A stretch of 64,000 bases of DNA from Affinundibacterium fentianense (GCF_018139545.1 NZ_JAGSPJ010000001.1:798664-862663), one strand, 5' to 3'; numbered from the stretch's first letter, positions 8,926 to 19,071 are shown. A program made the numbers and translations. The notes: generated by a model from the letters alone, not told the origin.

Positions 8926-10131
8926 ATGAGCACAAACACAAAGAGAAGCACTTTCTTTACCGAATTGGCTGGCAAACTAGATGGTTTGCGCGAACAAGGT
9001 TTATACAAACCAGAACGCGTGATCTCGTCACGTCAAGGTTCCTTGGTGCAATGCGATGATGGACGTCAACTGATTAATCTGTGCGCTAACAATTATCTCG
9101 GTCTATCAGGTGACGAAGAAACGGTGCAAGCTTCAATTCAAGCAACCGAGCAGTATGGTTATGGTCTATCTTCCGTGCGTTTCATCTGCGGTACACAAAC
9201 TGTACACAAACAATTAGAACGTGCAATCGCTGACTTCTTAGGGATGGAAGACACGATCTTGTATGCGGCGGCATTCGACGCCAACGGTGGTGTATTTGAA
9301 CCGCTTTTTGACGAAAACGATGCGATTATTTCCGACGCCTTAAACCATGCCTCGATCATTGACGGCATTCGCCTATGCAAAGCAGCTCGCTTCCGATACA
9401 CCCATAACGATATGGCCGACTTAGAGAAGCAATTGCAAGCAGCGGCAGACAAGCGTCACCGCATTATCGTCACCGACGGTGCTTTCTCGATGGACGGTAC
9501 GATTGCCCAATTGGACAAAATCTGCGATCTGGCAGATAAGTATGATGCCTTAGTCATGATCGACGAATGCCACGCCTCTGGCTTCCTCGGCAAAACGGGT
9601 CGCGGTACGCACGAACACCATAACGTCATGGGGCGTATCGACATTATCACAGGTACCTTAGGCAAGGCATTGGGTGGTGCGATGGGTGGATTTACAGCTG
9701 CGCGCAAAGAAGTGATCGATACCTTGCGTCAAAAATCTCGTCCTTATTTGTTCTCAAATACCTTGGCACCATCTATCGCAGGTGCTTCCTTGGCCGTGTT
9801 AGAACGCCTTTCCAAGTCAACAGAATTGCGTGATCGTTTGCATGAAAACACTGCTTTCTTCCGCAAAGAAATTGCCGAACTAGGTTTCACGATAAAACCA
9901 GGTACCCACCCTGTTGTACCAGTAATGCTGTTCGATGCCCCAGTTGCGCAGAAATTTGCCGCGCGTATGTATGAACTCGGCGTTTTGGTGACGGGTTTCT
10001 TCTACCCTGTCGTACCAATGGGCCAAGCACGCGTGCGAGTTCAACTTTCGGCAGCGCATACCAAAGAACAACTACAGACAGCCTTGGCTGCTTTTGCGCA
10101 AGCGGGTCGTGAGTTGGGCTTAATCAAGTAA
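8926..10131 (+). CDS. kbl: 2-amino-3-ketobutyrate CoA ligase (glycine C-acetyltransferase)
   Basis: Cleaves 2-amino-3-oxobutyrate with CoA to glycine and acetyl-CoA, the second step of threonine breakdown. The enzyme is cytosolic and PLP-dependent. The 401-residue length matches the family (398 in E. coli). The PLP lysine lies in GTLGKALGG (about residue 247), with the supporting [10 protein letters not shown] and DGAFSMDG stretches. A strong AGGAGA ribosome site precedes the ATG. It is the first gene of the operon kbl - threonine dehydrogenase - sdaA. The intermediate it uses is unstable, so being made together with the dehydrogenase makes sense. Confidence 0.97.
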   Translation: MSTNTKRSTFFTELAGKLDGLREQGLYKPERVISSRQGSLVQCDDGRQLINLCANNYLGLSGDEETVQASIQATEQYGYGLSSVRFICGTQTVHKQLERAIADFLGMEDTILYAAAFDANGGVFEPLFDENDAIISDALNHASIIDGIRLCKAARFRYTHNDMADLEKQLQAAADKRHRIIVTDGAFSMDGTIAQLDKICDLADKYDALVMIDECHASGFLGKTGRGTHEHHNVMGRIDIITGTLGKALGGAMGGFTAARKEVIDTLRQKSRPYLFSNTLAPSIAGASLAVLERLSKSTELRDRLHENTAFFRKEIAELGFTIKPGTHPVVPVMLFDAPVAQKFAARMYELGVLVTGFFYPVVPMGQARVRVQLSAAHTKEQLQTALAAFAQAGRELGLIK

Positions 10132-10182
10132 GCGACATTCAAAGCAAAAGATAATCAAAATTTTAAAAAATCAGGAAGTGAT

Positions 10183-11133
10183 ATGGAACGTATTTTAGTC
10201 ATCGGTGCCAATGGTCAAATCGGTAGCGAATTGGTGGACGCTTTAGCGGCAAAACATGGTGCAGACAATGTAATTGCTGCTGACATCAGCCCAACAAGTT
10301 TATATGGTGCCAAAGTATATGAAGTAGTTGACGTATTGAACGCAGAACGTTTGGCTGAAATTCATGACAAGTATGAAATCACCCAAGTGTATCAACTTGC
10401 AGCACTGTTATCCGCGACTGGTGAAAAAGCACCATTGAAAGCCTGGACCTTGAACATGGATGGTCTGCTCAACATTCTCGAACTCGCACGAGTACGTGGT
10501 GAAACAGGTAAACCGTTAAAAGTATTCTGGCCATCCTCGATTGCCGCATTTGGCCCGAATACGGAAGCGGTCAATACGCCGCAATACACAGTCATGGATC
10601 CGAACACGATTTATGGTATCAGCAAATTAGCCGGTGAACGTCTGTGCGAATACTACTTCCAAAAATACAATGTCGACGTACGTAGTATTCGCTACCCAGG
10701 CATAATCAGCTACAAATCGCCTCCAGGCGGCGGCACCACGGACTACGCGATTGCGATTTTCCATTCTGCATTAAAAGGCGAGGCCTATTCCTGCTTCCTC
10801 GAAGCGCAGCAAAGTTTGCCGATGATTTACATGCCAGACGCAATCCGTGCCACGATCAGTTTGATGGAAGCGCCAGCAGAAAACGTTAAGATTCGCTCTT
10901 CTTATAACGTCAGCGGCATGAGCTTTAACCCACAAGAACTCACAGCTGAAATTACAAAAAATGTACCAAACTTTAAGGTACACTACGCGCCAGACAGCCG
11001 TCAGGCAATTGCAGCGAGTTGGCCTCAAAGTTTGAACGATGAGGCTGCGTTCAAAGACTGGGGCTGGAAAGCAGAAATCGATCTCGCTTCCTTGGTAAAA
11101 GACATGCTCAAGAACGTGCGCGTTACCAACTGA
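10183..11133 (+). CDS. L-threonine 3-dehydrogenase, SDR (epimerase-like) type
   Basis: Oxidises L-threonine to 2-amino-3-oxobutyrate with NAD+, feeding the Kbl enzyme of the previous gene. The 316-residue protein is an extended short-chain dehydrogenase, not the zinc-dependent Tdh of E. coli. The NAD-binding GANGQIG motif lies at residues 8-14 and the catalytic Tyr-Lys pair in YGISK near 144-148. The stretch SIRYPGIISY and the PPGGGTTDYA loop are typical of SDR-type threonine dehydrogenases known from Cupriavidus and others. It starts 51 bases after kbl with an AGGAAG ribosome site. Its stop codon lies inside a hairpin (11130-11157). An alternative is another nucleotide-sugar-like SDR, but the pairing with kbl makes threonine the likely substrate. 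Confidence 0.92.
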   Translation: MERILVIGANGQIGSELVDALAAKHGADNVIAADISPTSLYGAKVYEVVDVLNAERLAEIHDKYEITQVYQLAALLSATGEKAPLKAWTLNMDGLLNILELARVRGETGKPLKVFWPSSIAAFGPNTEAVNTPQYTVMDPNTIYGISKLAGERLCEYYFQKYNVDVRSIRYPGIISYKSPPGGGTTDYAIAIFHSALKGEAYSCFLEAQQSLPMIYMPDAIRATISLMEAPAENVKIRSSYNVSGMSFNPQELTAEITKNVPNFKVHYAPDSRQAIAASWPQSLNDEAAFKDWGWKAEIDLASLVKDMLKNVRVTN

Positions 11134-11157
11134 ACAGCGCTTGCAACAGCTGTTCAG
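11130..11157 (+). other. Hairpin overlapping the end of the threonine dehydrogenase gene
   Basis: Perfect 9-base arms CTGAACAGC (11130-11138) and GCTGTTCAG (11149-11157) around a 10-base loop. The TGA stop lies in the left arm. No T-run follows, so it is not a standard terminator. It may be a processing or stability element between operon parts. Confidence 0.55.
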
Positions 11158-11187
11158 TGAGGTCGAAAAAAAAATATTACAGCTTTA

Positions 11188-11226
11188 ACTTCTACCATCG
11201 TGATCGTAAAGAGCGATGGTAGAAGT
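11188..11226 (+). promoter_or_regulatory. 13-bp perfect hairpin in the sdaA leader
   Basis: Arms ACTTCTACCATCG (11188-11200) and CGATGGTAGAAGT (11214-11226) pair perfectly around a 13-base loop. It ends about 30 bases before the sdaA ATG and is not followed by a T-run. It could be an operator, an attenuator partner or an RNA-processing site. The sequence does not show which. Confidence 0.6.
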
Positions 11227-11256
11227 CAAGCAGATCTCAAGAAAAAGGATACAAGT

Positions 11257-12648
11257 ATGGACATGCGCGTTTTTGATTTATTTAAGATCGGTGTTGGGCC
11301 TTCGAGCTCTCATACGGTTGGCCCCATGATTGCGGCTCGCCGGTTTCTGCAAGAATGTCCCGATCTACAAAACGCGCAGCAAGTTCAAGTCGCTTTATAT
11401 GGTTCTTTAGCCTTAACGGGTTTGGGCCATGCAACAGATAAAGCTGTATTACTCGGCCTGATGGGAGAAACACCACAAGATGTGGTTCCCGATACTGTTG
11501 ATCAAAAACTCGAAGACTTAGCGCGCTCCGGCGTAATGTTGTTACTGGGCGAAGTCGAAGTCGATTTTGATATTCTCAATGATGTGCTATGGCATAAACA
11601 AGAAGTCTTACCGGGCCACCCTAACGGGCTGCGTTTTACGCTAACGCGCAAAGATGACAGCACGTATAGTAATACCTATTACTCAACGGGTGGCGGCTTT
11701 ATCTATTCAGAAGCAGAACTTGCTCATAACGCGAATAGTGCGAGCGTTGCCAATGCAACGGTAGTCGCTTTACCTTACCCGTTCGCCACCATGGCCGAAC
11801 TACTCGCACATGGTAAGCGCACCGGCCTCTCTTTGGCTGCCCTGTTACGCGCCAATGAGCTCTGTCATTGCAGCGAAGAAGAACTCGATGCTGGCCTCGA
11901 CAAGATCTGGTCGGTGATGAATCAATGCATACAACGTGGTTTGAAAATTACGGGTGAACTACCCGGTGGTCTGCATGTACAGCGTCGAGCTGCCAAACTC
12001 TGGCTCACGGCCAACGAGTCGCACAATAGCTTGCCGCACGACGGCATGCATAAAGTCAGCTTGTACGCCATGGCAGTCAATGAAGAAAATGCGGCGGGTG
12101 GTCGTGTTGTGACAGCGCCAACCAATGGAGCAGCCGGTATTATTCCCGCCATCATTCAATACTATTCTCAAGATTGCCACCCTAGCGATCCGGTCAAAGG
12201 CATACGCGAATTCTTATTAGTCGCTGCCGCAGTTGGTATGCTGTGCAAGAAAAACGCATCCATCTCTGGTGCGGAAATCGGCTGCCAAGGCGAGGTCGGC
12301 GTGGCTTGCGCGATGGCAGCCGCTGGCTTAACTGCAGCATTAGGTGGCAGCAATGAGCAAATCGAATCCGCCGCGGAAATTGGTATCGAACATCACTTAG
12401 GCATGACCTGTGATCCGATTGGTGGCTTAGTGCAGATCCCATGTATCGAACGCAATGGTATGGGGGCAGTCAAAGCGATTACTGCAGCTTCGTTAGCCTT
12501 GAAGAGTGATGGCACTCACCACGTGAGTCTGGATCAAGTGATCGAAACCATGCGCGTAACCGGTTATGATATGCAAGCGAAATACAAAGAAACCTCGTTG
12601 GGCGGACTTGCCATTCACGTGGTCACGGTCAATCACGCTGCTTGCTAA
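11257..12648 (+). CDS. sdaA: L-serine ammonia-lyase (iron-sulfur type)
   Basis: Deaminates L-serine to pyruvate and ammonia using a 4Fe-4S cluster, in the cytosol. The 463-residue chain has the single-chain layout: the N-terminal beta domain beginning [20 protein letters not shown] and the alpha domain with cluster-ligand cysteines in [17 protein letters not shown] and QIPCIERN. The frame reads back to a GTG at 11200, but the family start and an AAGGAT ribosome site place it at 11257. It follows the threonine dehydrogenase gene after two hairpins. Context suggests that glycine from threonine becomes serine (via GlyA, not seen here) and then pyruvate. It ends only seven bases from a convergent kinase gene, with no terminator between them. 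Confidence 0.96.
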   Translation: MDMRVFDLFKIGVGPSSSHTVGPMIAARRFLQECPDLQNAQQVQVALYGSLALTGLGHATDKAVLLGLMGETPQDVVPDTVDQKLEDLARSGVMLLLGEVEVDFDILNDVLWHKQEVLPGHPNGLRFTLTRKDDSTYSNTYYSTGGGFIYSEAELAHNANSASVANATVVALPYPFATMAELLAHGKRTGLSLAALLRANELCHCSEEELDAGLDKIWSVMNQCIQRGLKITGELPGGLHVQRRAAKLWLTANESHNSLPHDGMHKVSLYAMAVNEENAAGGRVVTAPTNGAAGIIPAIIQYYSQDCHPSDPVKGIREFLLVAAAVGMLCKKNASISGAEIGCQGEVGVACAMAAAGLTAALGGSNEQIESAAEIGIEHHLGMTCDPIGGLVQIPCIERNGMGAVKAITAASLALKSDGTHHVSLDQVIETMRVTGYDMQAKYKETSLGGLAIHVVTVNHAAC

Positions 12649-12655
12649 AGAAAGC

Positions 12656-14497
12656 TCAAGTATCGACTGCTAGTTCCGCACTAGCAGTCAAAGGAATTTC
12701 AATCACAAACTCGGTTCCCTGACCTAATTGGCTCCGTACCTCAATACGGCCGCCCAACATTGCAGTCACAATATTATAGGCAATACTAAGGCCTAAGCCC
12801 GACCCGCCTTGCCCCAACTTCGTGGTAAAAAAAGGATCAAAGATTTTTTGTAGATGCTGCTCGCTAATGCCTATTCCATTGTCGGAAAATCGGATACGCA
12901 CCCATTCATCATCAAGCAATTCTGCCCCTAAACGCATGATCCCGTTCACTCTTCCTTCGAAGGCGTGACGCAAAGCATTGTTCATCAAATTCATCAAAAC
13001 TTGTTCTAGAGGACCAGGAAAACTATCCATCAAAATACCTTCGGGAACCTCATTCAGTACACGGTGCGTCGTCTTCTTCAAAGTTGGACTTTGCGTCACA
13101 ATCACTTCATGTATGACATCATGTAATGCAAAATGTCTGCGTTGCTCACTTGTTTGGTCAACCGCAACTTGCTTGAAACTATTAATTAGGTCAGCTGTTC
13201 TACGCAAGTTCCGACTGAGAATATCGGAGGAATCTCTCACGGACATCAAGAAATGATTGAGTGCCGAGCGCGACAATCCAGATTCAAGGCCAGTTTCGAA
13301 TTGAACTTGCTGGTCGACCAAGGCACTTGAAACCATTAATGCATTGCCGACTGGCGTATTAAGTTCATGCGCAATTCCTGCCACCATGGAGCCGAGCGAT
13401 GCAAGCTTTTCAGACTGCACCAATTCACCTTGAGTGCGCTGCAATGACTGCAGCGCCTCGCTCAGCTCCTGTGTTCGAACCGCCACACGCTGCTCTAATT
13501 CAGCATTGAGATTTTGCTGTACCTGCTCCGCAGCTAAACGATCAGTCTGATCCAGGAACGACGCAACAAACCGCCAGCCACCAGATAACTCAAACGCGGC
13601 TGTACTAATAAGAAAATGGCGGATTTCACCGTTAGCTAATCGCAACATCACTGGATAGCCAACAACCCCCGTTTCCAAAGTGCGTTTGGCGATTGAACGT
13701 CGTTCTCGATCTTCGACAAATAGCCCCAAATCACCGACAGATTGACGAATTAATTGCTCACGCGAATAACCAAAACTACTGACAAAAGCATGGTTCACGT
13801 CGATCAAACGACCATCAATATCACCCGAAATGGAGGGTAATGGATTGGATAAAAACAAGGCTGAAAAGGATGCCTCAGAACGTTCTAACTCTTGCGTATT
13901 GCGTTGTAATGAATCGGCCAATTCACGTACCCGTGCAAATTCCAAACGAAGAGCACGAACCCCCACCAAGCCTAACAATAGAGCAATGATCGTGACGCCA
14001 ACCAAAATGGTGAGTCGCGGCAATAGCTCTGGCTGCACTGGGACAATAACACCATACGTAATGAGAAAATAATAGGCAATGCAAGCGAGGCAAGCACAAA
14101 AAGTCATTGCGATTGCATGGCGCACAGACAAAGCCCAACTTGCTGCCATGATAGAAATTGGCAAACAAATGATGCCAGGAGCGTTAAATCCAAATGTTCG
14201 AAAACCGAAAACAATGGGGATGAGTGCAAATCCCCAGAGAATTAAACTTAATGCTAGTTTGAGCCGCCGATAGCGGACCAAAAAGACGATGATTGCTGCA
14301 ACAACCAATCCCGCCATCGCCCCACTACTGCCAACCCCTTTACCAAAATATACATTTGCAATGAGCGCAATAAGGCAAATAAAAAAAGCGACAACACCGA
14401 TACCCATCAACAGTTTGACGCCAGCCTCGTTAATTTGAATGCGATCTTTGCTTTCCTGTATCGTCAACTCATTACCTGATGGTAGTTCAGTTTGCAT
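12656..14497 (-). CDS. Membrane PAS sensor histidine kinase (HELNTP type)
   Basis: A 613-residue sensor kinase. Six membrane spans fill about residues 30-190, followed by a short coiled coil, a PAS domain (about 215-325), a second coiled coil, and a kinase core with the variant H-box GIAHELNTPVGN (His near 385). The HATPase domain has N-box NLMNNALRHAF, G1 SDNGIGI and G2 GGSGLGLSI. The conserved block DQTSEQRRHF between H-box and ATPase is shared with the giant kinase at 33,548-37,654, so the two cores are paralogous. ATG 14497 was preferred to the TTG at 14500. It lies 164 bases after a LytTR response regulator gene on the same strand, but that regulator already has its own kinase upstream. 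Confidence 0.88.
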   Translation of the reverse strand: MQTELPSGNELTIQESKDRIQINEAGVKLLMGIGVVAFFICLIALIANVYFGKGVGSSGAMAGLVVAAIIVFLVRYRRLKLALSLILWGFALIPIVFGFRTFGFNAPGIICLPISIMAASWALSVRHAIAMTFCACLACIAYYFLITYGVIVPVQPELLPRLTILVGVTIIALLLGLVGVRALRLEFARVRELADSLQRNTQELERSEASFSALFLSNPLPSISGDIDGRLIDVNHAFVSSFGYSREQLIRQSVGDLGLFVEDRERRSIAKRTLETGVVGYPVMLRLANGEIRHFLISTAAFELSGGWRFVASFLDQTDRLAAEQVQQNLNAELEQRVAVRTQELSEALQSLQRTQGELVQSEKLASLGSMVAGIAHELNTPVGNALMVSSALVDQQVQFETGLESGLSRSALNHFLMSVRDSSDILSRNLRRTADLINSFKQVAVDQTSEQRRHFALHDVIHEVIVTQSPTLKKTTHRVLNEVPEGILMDSFPGPLEQVLMNLMNNALRHAFEGRVNGIMRLGAELLDDEWVRIRFSDNGIGISEQHLQKIFDPFFTTKLGQGGSGLGLSIAYNIVTAMLGGRIEVRSQLGQGTEFVIEIPLTASAELAVDT

Positions 14498-14661
14498 CAA
14501 TGCCTCACTTTGGAATGATAGCGTTCAAGCCTTGCGACGAAAAATTACTGATTCGAAAAATTCAAACATTGAAATTGCCTATCAGCCCTCGTCGTTCACA
14601 TCTAATAACTGGTCGCACCGATCGTTACCAAAATACTGTTCACAAAAAAAACATCCAAGAT

Positions 14662-15480
14662 CTACCGCACTAAATTTTTGATCGTCGGCCATTGACGGCG
14701 AGAAATTGGTAAGCGTTCAGACGTTCCACGTAAGATAACTTGCCAAGACTCAGCTCCGCGCTCATTTTCTGTTTTATCTGCTGTTGCCACATCGGAAATG
14801 AGCGTCGCCCGCTCGACGCCTATAATTAATTCACGTGCAACTAGAGCGTTACGATGCACGCGAACAAATATCTCCCCGAGTTCAGACTCAATCGACACCA
14901 AAGACTCTTCTGTCAAATAAGCACGGTCTCGTGTTTGTATCGTTACATATTTTTGTTCGGCTTTTAAAAACAGCACATCCCGTACAGGAATTAGTAGCAC
15001 TCTATTCTTTTCTAGCACGGAGAAATTTTGCCGCTGTTTGGGAAGTCCTCGGAGCGCCGACTGCAATTGCTCCTGCTGTTGATCGAATGTTGCCTGTTGA
15101 CGAAATAATTGAATTCTCGTAATCGCTTCCTGCAATCGGGCAGCTCTCACTGGTTTCAGCAGATAGTCCATCGCATGTACTTCGAATGCTTGTACCGCAT
15201 ATTCATCGTAAGCGGTGACAAAAACAATTGAAGGTCGAACATCCATTTCAAGACTCGCAATGTGCTGCGCTAGTTCGATGCCGGTCATACCTGGCATTTG
15301 CACATCCAATAATAAAATATCGGCTTGCTCCGCAATTAACACATCTAAGGCTGCTTGACCATCACTTGCCTCAGCAATCAAAGAGAAAGGGCATGCGTCT
15401 TGAATATCAGCGAGCAAAGTTTTAAGTCGTTCGCGTGCAGGTGCTTCATCGTCGACGATTAAAATACGTGAACCAGTCAT
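14662..15480 (-). CDS. algR: LytTR-family response regulator (AlgR-like)
   Basis: A 272-residue DNA-binding response regulator. The receiver domain (1-125) shows the acidic pair DD at 10-11, the phospho-acceptor Asp 59 in LLLDVQMPG, and the switch Thr and Lys in FVTAYDEYA and YLLKPVR. The LytTR DNA-binding domain fills about 160-265 (FLKAEQKYVTI, then FVRVHRNALVARELI). It starts 11 bases after the end of the LytS-type kinase gene, with which it forms a two-component pair. The kinase-regulator-argH neighbourhood is the same as algZ-algR-argH of pseudomonads and many betaproteobacteria. Targets are unknown here; in Pseudomonas the homologue controls alginate and type IV pili. Confidence 0.9.
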   Translation of the reverse strand: MTGSRILIVDDEAPARERLKTLLADIQDACPFSLIAEASDGQAALDVLIAEQADILLLDVQMPGMTGIELAQHIASLEMDVRPSIVFVTAYDEYAVQAFEVHAMDYLLKPVRAARLQEAITRIQLFRQQATFDQQQEQLQSALRGLPKQRQNFSVLEKNRVLLIPVRDVLFLKAEQKYVTIQTRDRAYLTEESLVSIESELGEIFVRVHRNALVARELIIGVERATLISDVATADKTENERGAESWQVILRGTSERLPISRRQWPTIKNLVR

Positions 15481-15491
15481 AGTTTTTGCAC

Positions 15492-16532
15492 TTAAATATG
15501 CACAGGAAAAATTAATTGCACAACAAATTGACTATCAATCTGCTTAGTTTGCAATAGGGCTTCAATATCATAAAGCAAACGTAGACGCTGCCGTATATTG
15601 TCCAGGGCCATATGATTACCTTTTGAGAGTTGCGCATGAGGATAATAAAGATTGCTCACTTGAATTTCAATTTTATCCAGCACTTTTTGTATAGAAACAT
15701 CAATCACACCGCCGGCGGCAGCAGGTTCGACGCCATAATGAATCGCATTCTCGATTAATGGCTGCAACAATAAAGTTGGTATTTTCGTTGCATTAAGTGT
15801 CTGCGTATCGAGGTTTTCGATTTGCCAATTAACCTTCAGACGTTCGCCAAGACGAATTTTCTCAATTGCTAAATACTGTTGGCAAAGCGTAATCTCCTCG
15901 CGTAAAGTCGACATATTCCGCGTATCCCGCATCAAGACCCGAAATAGATCGGCCAAGTCTTCCAGCGCAGTCTCGGCGCGTCGTGGTTCAGTTCGAATCA
16001 AAGAGAGAACCGCATTGAGACTATTGAATAAGAAGTGCGGCCGAATCCTAGCTTGCAGCGCTTGCAAACGAGCCTCTCCCAACGCAGGCGAAAACGCTCG
16101 CGTGCGCATTTCAAAATAATGTTGAAGGCCAATTCCAAAACAAAAGCAATACAAAACTGCCATTCCAATATTTAAGTTCGGAAAACTATATGCAAACCAT
16201 TCGAATTGATTGAATACTAGGAAAACCATGAAACATACAATTGCCGGGACAGTGCCACAAACGACGCGCTGCATCCAAGCAAGCGCTGACTCGCGCTCTA
16301 TCATTCGTCGAAATCCACAAAGTATCACCAAGGACAAAAGGCTAATCAATTCCACAAGCATGGATGCCTCAACGAACTCTTGAAAATTCTGTGCCAAACT
16401 TTGCCCACGCGAAAGCACAGCCAATAAAACCAGTAAATTAACCGACAGCAAGACACGGACGACGATTCCCAAATTGCAGCAATCTGGAATGAGTATCTCA
16501 AACTCAGAACTAGTCTTACTTTGCTTGTGCAT
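15492..16532 (-). CDS. algZ: LytS/AlgZ-type sensor histidine kinase
   Basis: A membrane kinase of about 346 residues. Four or five spans lie in the first 140 residues and a His_kinase domain follows, with the phospho-accepting His in RIRPHFLFNSLN and an ATP-binding half with PLIENAIHYGV. This kinase class pairs with LytTR regulators, and the regulator gene follows 11 bases downstream. The frame is open back to 16709, but the family start is near the ILPDxC stretch (here ILIPDCCNLG). The ATG at 16532 fits best, with no strong ribosome site to settle it. It diverges from argH, as in other betaproteobacteria. Confidence 0.85.
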   Translation of the reverse strand: MHKQSKTSSEFEILIPDCCNLGIVVRVLLSVNLLVLLAVLSRGQSLAQNFQEFVEASMLVELISLLSLVILCGFRRMIERESALAWMQRVVCGTVPAIVCFMVFLVFNQFEWFAYSFPNLNIGMAVLYCFCFGIGLQHYFEMRTRAFSPALGEARLQALQARIRPHFLFNSLNAVLSLIRTEPRRAETALEDLADLFRVLMRDTRNMSTLREEITLCQQYLAIEKIRLGERLKVNWQIENLDTQTLNATKIPTLLLQPLIENAIHYGVEPAAAGGVIDVSIQKVLDKIEIQVSNLYYPHAQLSKGNHMALDNIRQRLRLLYDIEALLQTKQIDSQFVVQLIFPVHI

Positions 16533-16815
16533 GTGCGCTGTATTTTTTAAAGAGGAGTGGGAGTCTTTTACGTCTATCAAGCGAATCGCAGCATAAAGGG
16601 GCGATGAAAAACAAAAGTCACTAGCTTGTCGCGGTATAATCTGTGCTAGCTTAGCAATACCTAGCAATGATGTCATGCGGAAGTCTATTAATTGCGACAC
16701 AATCGTCAAGACTTCGTCCCATATCAGAAGAACTTATCAACTCGACTGATCGTATGAGTCAGAAACATGACAGTCTGCCATTATCAAATCCATTTTCAAT
16801 TCGAACAACACCATT

Positions 16816-18213
16816 ATGACATCACAATTCTCAAAAAAAAGCGAGGCATGGTCGGCACGCTTTTCCGAACCTGTTTCTGATTTAGTTAAACGTTATACAG
16901 CGTCCGTATTTTTCGACAATCGGATGGCGACGTTTGACATTCAGGGCTCTTTAGCCCATGCAGAAATGCTTCAAGCGCAAAGCATTATTAGTGCTGAGGA
17001 CTACGCCGCTATCCAAAAGGGCATGGCACAAATTAGCGCGGAAATTGAAAGTGGTCAATTTGAATGGTTGCTTGATTTAGAAGACGTCCATCTGAATATT
17101 GAAAAACGACTGACAGAGTTGGTCGGCGATGCAGGCAAGCGCCTGCACACTGGACGCTCCCGCAATGATCAGGTGGCGACAGACATTCGTTTATATATGC
17201 GCAATGCTATTGACCAAATCCTTGAGTTAATCACGCAATTTCGACTTGCTTTACTCGACTTAGCGGAAAAACACAGCGACACAATCTTACCTGGATTCAC
17301 CCACATGCAGGTAGCACAACCGATTACTTTTGGTCATCACATCCTTGCTTACGTCGAAATGTTTGGCCGTGATGCGGAACGTATGCTCGACTGCCGCAAA
17401 CGTGTTAACCGTTTACCACTAGGAGCTGCGGCCTTAGCAGGAACAAGCTTTCCGATTGATCGCTTGCGCGTTGCCAAGACGCTTGGTTTTGAGGATGTTT
17501 GCCACAACTCACTCGATGCAGTGTCCGACCGTGATTTTGCAATCGAATTTTGCGCAGCCGCTTCATTAATCATGACCCACATTTCTCGTATGTCAGAAGA
17601 GCTCATTATTTGGATGAGCCCACGGATTGGCTTTATTGATATTGCAGATCGTTTTTGCACTGGCTCTTCTATCATGCCGCAGAAAAAAAACCCGGATGTT
17701 CCAGAGCTCGCGCGAGGCAAAACTGGACGCGTCAACGGCAATTTAATCTCCTTACTTACTTTGATGAAGGGTCAGCCTTTGGCCTACAACAAAGACAACC
17801 AAGAAGACAAAGAACCCCTGTTCGATACCGTCGATACTTTAGTCGATACCTTAAGAATCTTCGCAGATATGGCGACCGGAATTAGTGTCAAACCTGATGC
17901 CATGCGTGCAGCGGCTTTGCAGGGCTACGCAACTGCCACGGATTTGGCCGATTACTTGGTGAAAAAGGGCTTACCTTTCCGTGATGCACATGAAGCTGTG
18001 GCATTGGCAGTCCGAACTTGCGTCGAAAGAAATCAAGATCTGAGTGATCTTTCCGTCGAGGAGTTACAAGTATTTTCACCTCTCATTACGCCAGATGTCT
18101 TCGCAGTACTCACGCTTGAGGGCTCCGTCGCCGCACGCAACCATATTGGAGGAACAGCACCTTCTCAAGTGCGTCTTGCTATTGCACGCTTACGTCAACA
18201 ACTATCGAAGTAA
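16816..18213 (+). CDS. argH: Argininosuccinate lyase
   Basis: Splits argininosuccinate into arginine and fumarate, the last step of arginine synthesis. It is a cytosolic homotetramer of the fumarase/aspartase superfamily. The 465-residue length is standard. The signature [12 protein letters not shown] (about 290) carries the catalytic Ser loop; [12 protein letters not shown] and the HMQVAQP stretch are also conserved. It diverges from the LytS-type kinase gene. A hairpin (18224-18257) follows. Confidence 0.97.
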   Translation: MTSQFSKKSEAWSARFSEPVSDLVKRYTASVFFDNRMATFDIQGSLAHAEMLQAQSIISAEDYAAIQKGMAQISAEIESGQFEWLLDLEDVHLNIEKRLTELVGDAGKRLHTGRSRNDQVATDIRLYMRNAIDQILELITQFRLALLDLAEKHSDTILPGFTHMQVAQPITFGHHILAYVEMFGRDAERMLDCRKRVNRLPLGAAALAGTSFPIDRLRVAKTLGFEDVCHNSLDAVSDRDFAIEFCAAASLIMTHISRMSEELIIWMSPRIGFIDIADRFCTGSSIMPQKKNPDVPELARGKTGRVNGNLISLLTLMKGQPLAYNKDNQEDKEPLFDTVDTLVDTLRIFADMATGISVKPDAMRAAALQGYATATDLADYLVKKGLPFRDAHEAVALAVRTCVERNQDLSDLSVEELQVFSPLITPDVFAVLTLEGSVAARNHIGGTAPSQVRLAIARLRQQLSK

Positions 18214-18223
18214 GCTTCACCGT

Positions 18224-18257
18224 GGGCGCTAGGTTGGAATTATCAACCTAGTTGCCC
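18224..18257 (+). terminator. Hairpin after argH
   Basis: CTAGGTTG (18229-18236) pairs with CAACCTAG (18244-18251), extended by an outer GGGC/GCCC. No strong T-run follows, so termination may be weak. The remaining bases to the TRAP operon hold no gene that I can see. Confidence 0.5.
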
Positions 18258-18471
18258 AAAATTCAATTATCATTCCATTCCACTCATATTGGTGCATGTA
18301 CCGAACTCGACATTGGATGGCGTTTTCCCCGAGACATTAGCCCTCGATCACGCCGACAGTCTCGCGAAATTCATACATGAACTAAGTCATTAAAATCGCT
18401 TCACCCAGAACAATCAAAAAAAGATCGGAAACATCTGAATCGATCGTCAACAGAGACAAAGGAGAGTGATC

Positions 18472-19071
18472 ATGCATTTTCTGATTTATCTAGCCAGAAA
18501 AATTGATCAATTAAACGAGAAAATTGGCAGCCTGGTCAATTGGGCATTGCTGCTTGCTGTTTTAATTTGTGCCGGCAATGCAATTGTCCGTTATACGCTA
18601 AATAATAGTTCAAATGGTTGGCTGGAAATACAATGGTATCTTTTCGCAGCAGTATTTTTGTTGGGTGCACCATACACCCTACGTCGTAACGAACATGTCC
18701 GAATCGATGTGATCACAGGTCGGTTTTCAAAACGTACACAGGTATGGATTGATCTGTTTGGTTTTATTTTCTTCTTGCTGCCGATGGCTGGACTTATTCT
18801 CTTTTTGGGAGCCCCGTATGCTCTCCACTCATTTACGCGCAATGAGATGTCCAGCAATGCAGGCGGACTTATTGAATGGCCTGCCAAACTCTTAATCCCG
18901 CTAGGATTTGCCTTATTGGTATTGCAGGGCTGCTCAGAAATTATCAAACGAATTGGTTTCCTACGCGGTCTCGTGGATGCGAGTGAATTTGAAAAACAAA
19001 CCAAAACACCAGAAGATGAAGTCGAAGACATGAAGCGCCAAATCGCTTCTACATCGGAGGACCGCGAATAA
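18472..19071 (+). CDS. TRAP transporter small permease (DctQ type)
   Basis: A 199-residue inner-membrane protein with four spans, the small permease of a tripartite TRAP uptake system. Typical DctQ features are WLEIQWYLF and the RRNEHVRIDV loop. An AAGGAGAG ribosome site sits before the ATG at 18472; a GTG two codons earlier overlaps that site and is less likely. Its stop overlaps the next gene's ATG by one base (TAATG), so the two are translationally coupled. The C-terminal tail is charged and cytosolic. The substrate is set by the binding protein encoded convergently at 20,831-21,925. Confidence 0.92.
   Translation: MHFLIYLARKIDQLNEKIGSLVNWALLLAVLICAGNAIVRYTLNNSSNGWLEIQWYLFAAVFLLGAPYTLRRNEHVRIDVITGRFSKRTQVWIDLFGFIFFLLPMAGLILFLGAPYALHSFTRNEMSSNAGGLIEWPAKLLIPLGFALLVLQGCSEIIKRIGFLRGLVDASEFEKQTKTPEDEVEDMKRQIASTSEDRE

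Noticed and set aside
10132-11256. Possible glycine or other riboswitch upstream of sdaA
   Set aside because: The two hairpins are simple stems without the conserved core of a known riboswitch class.
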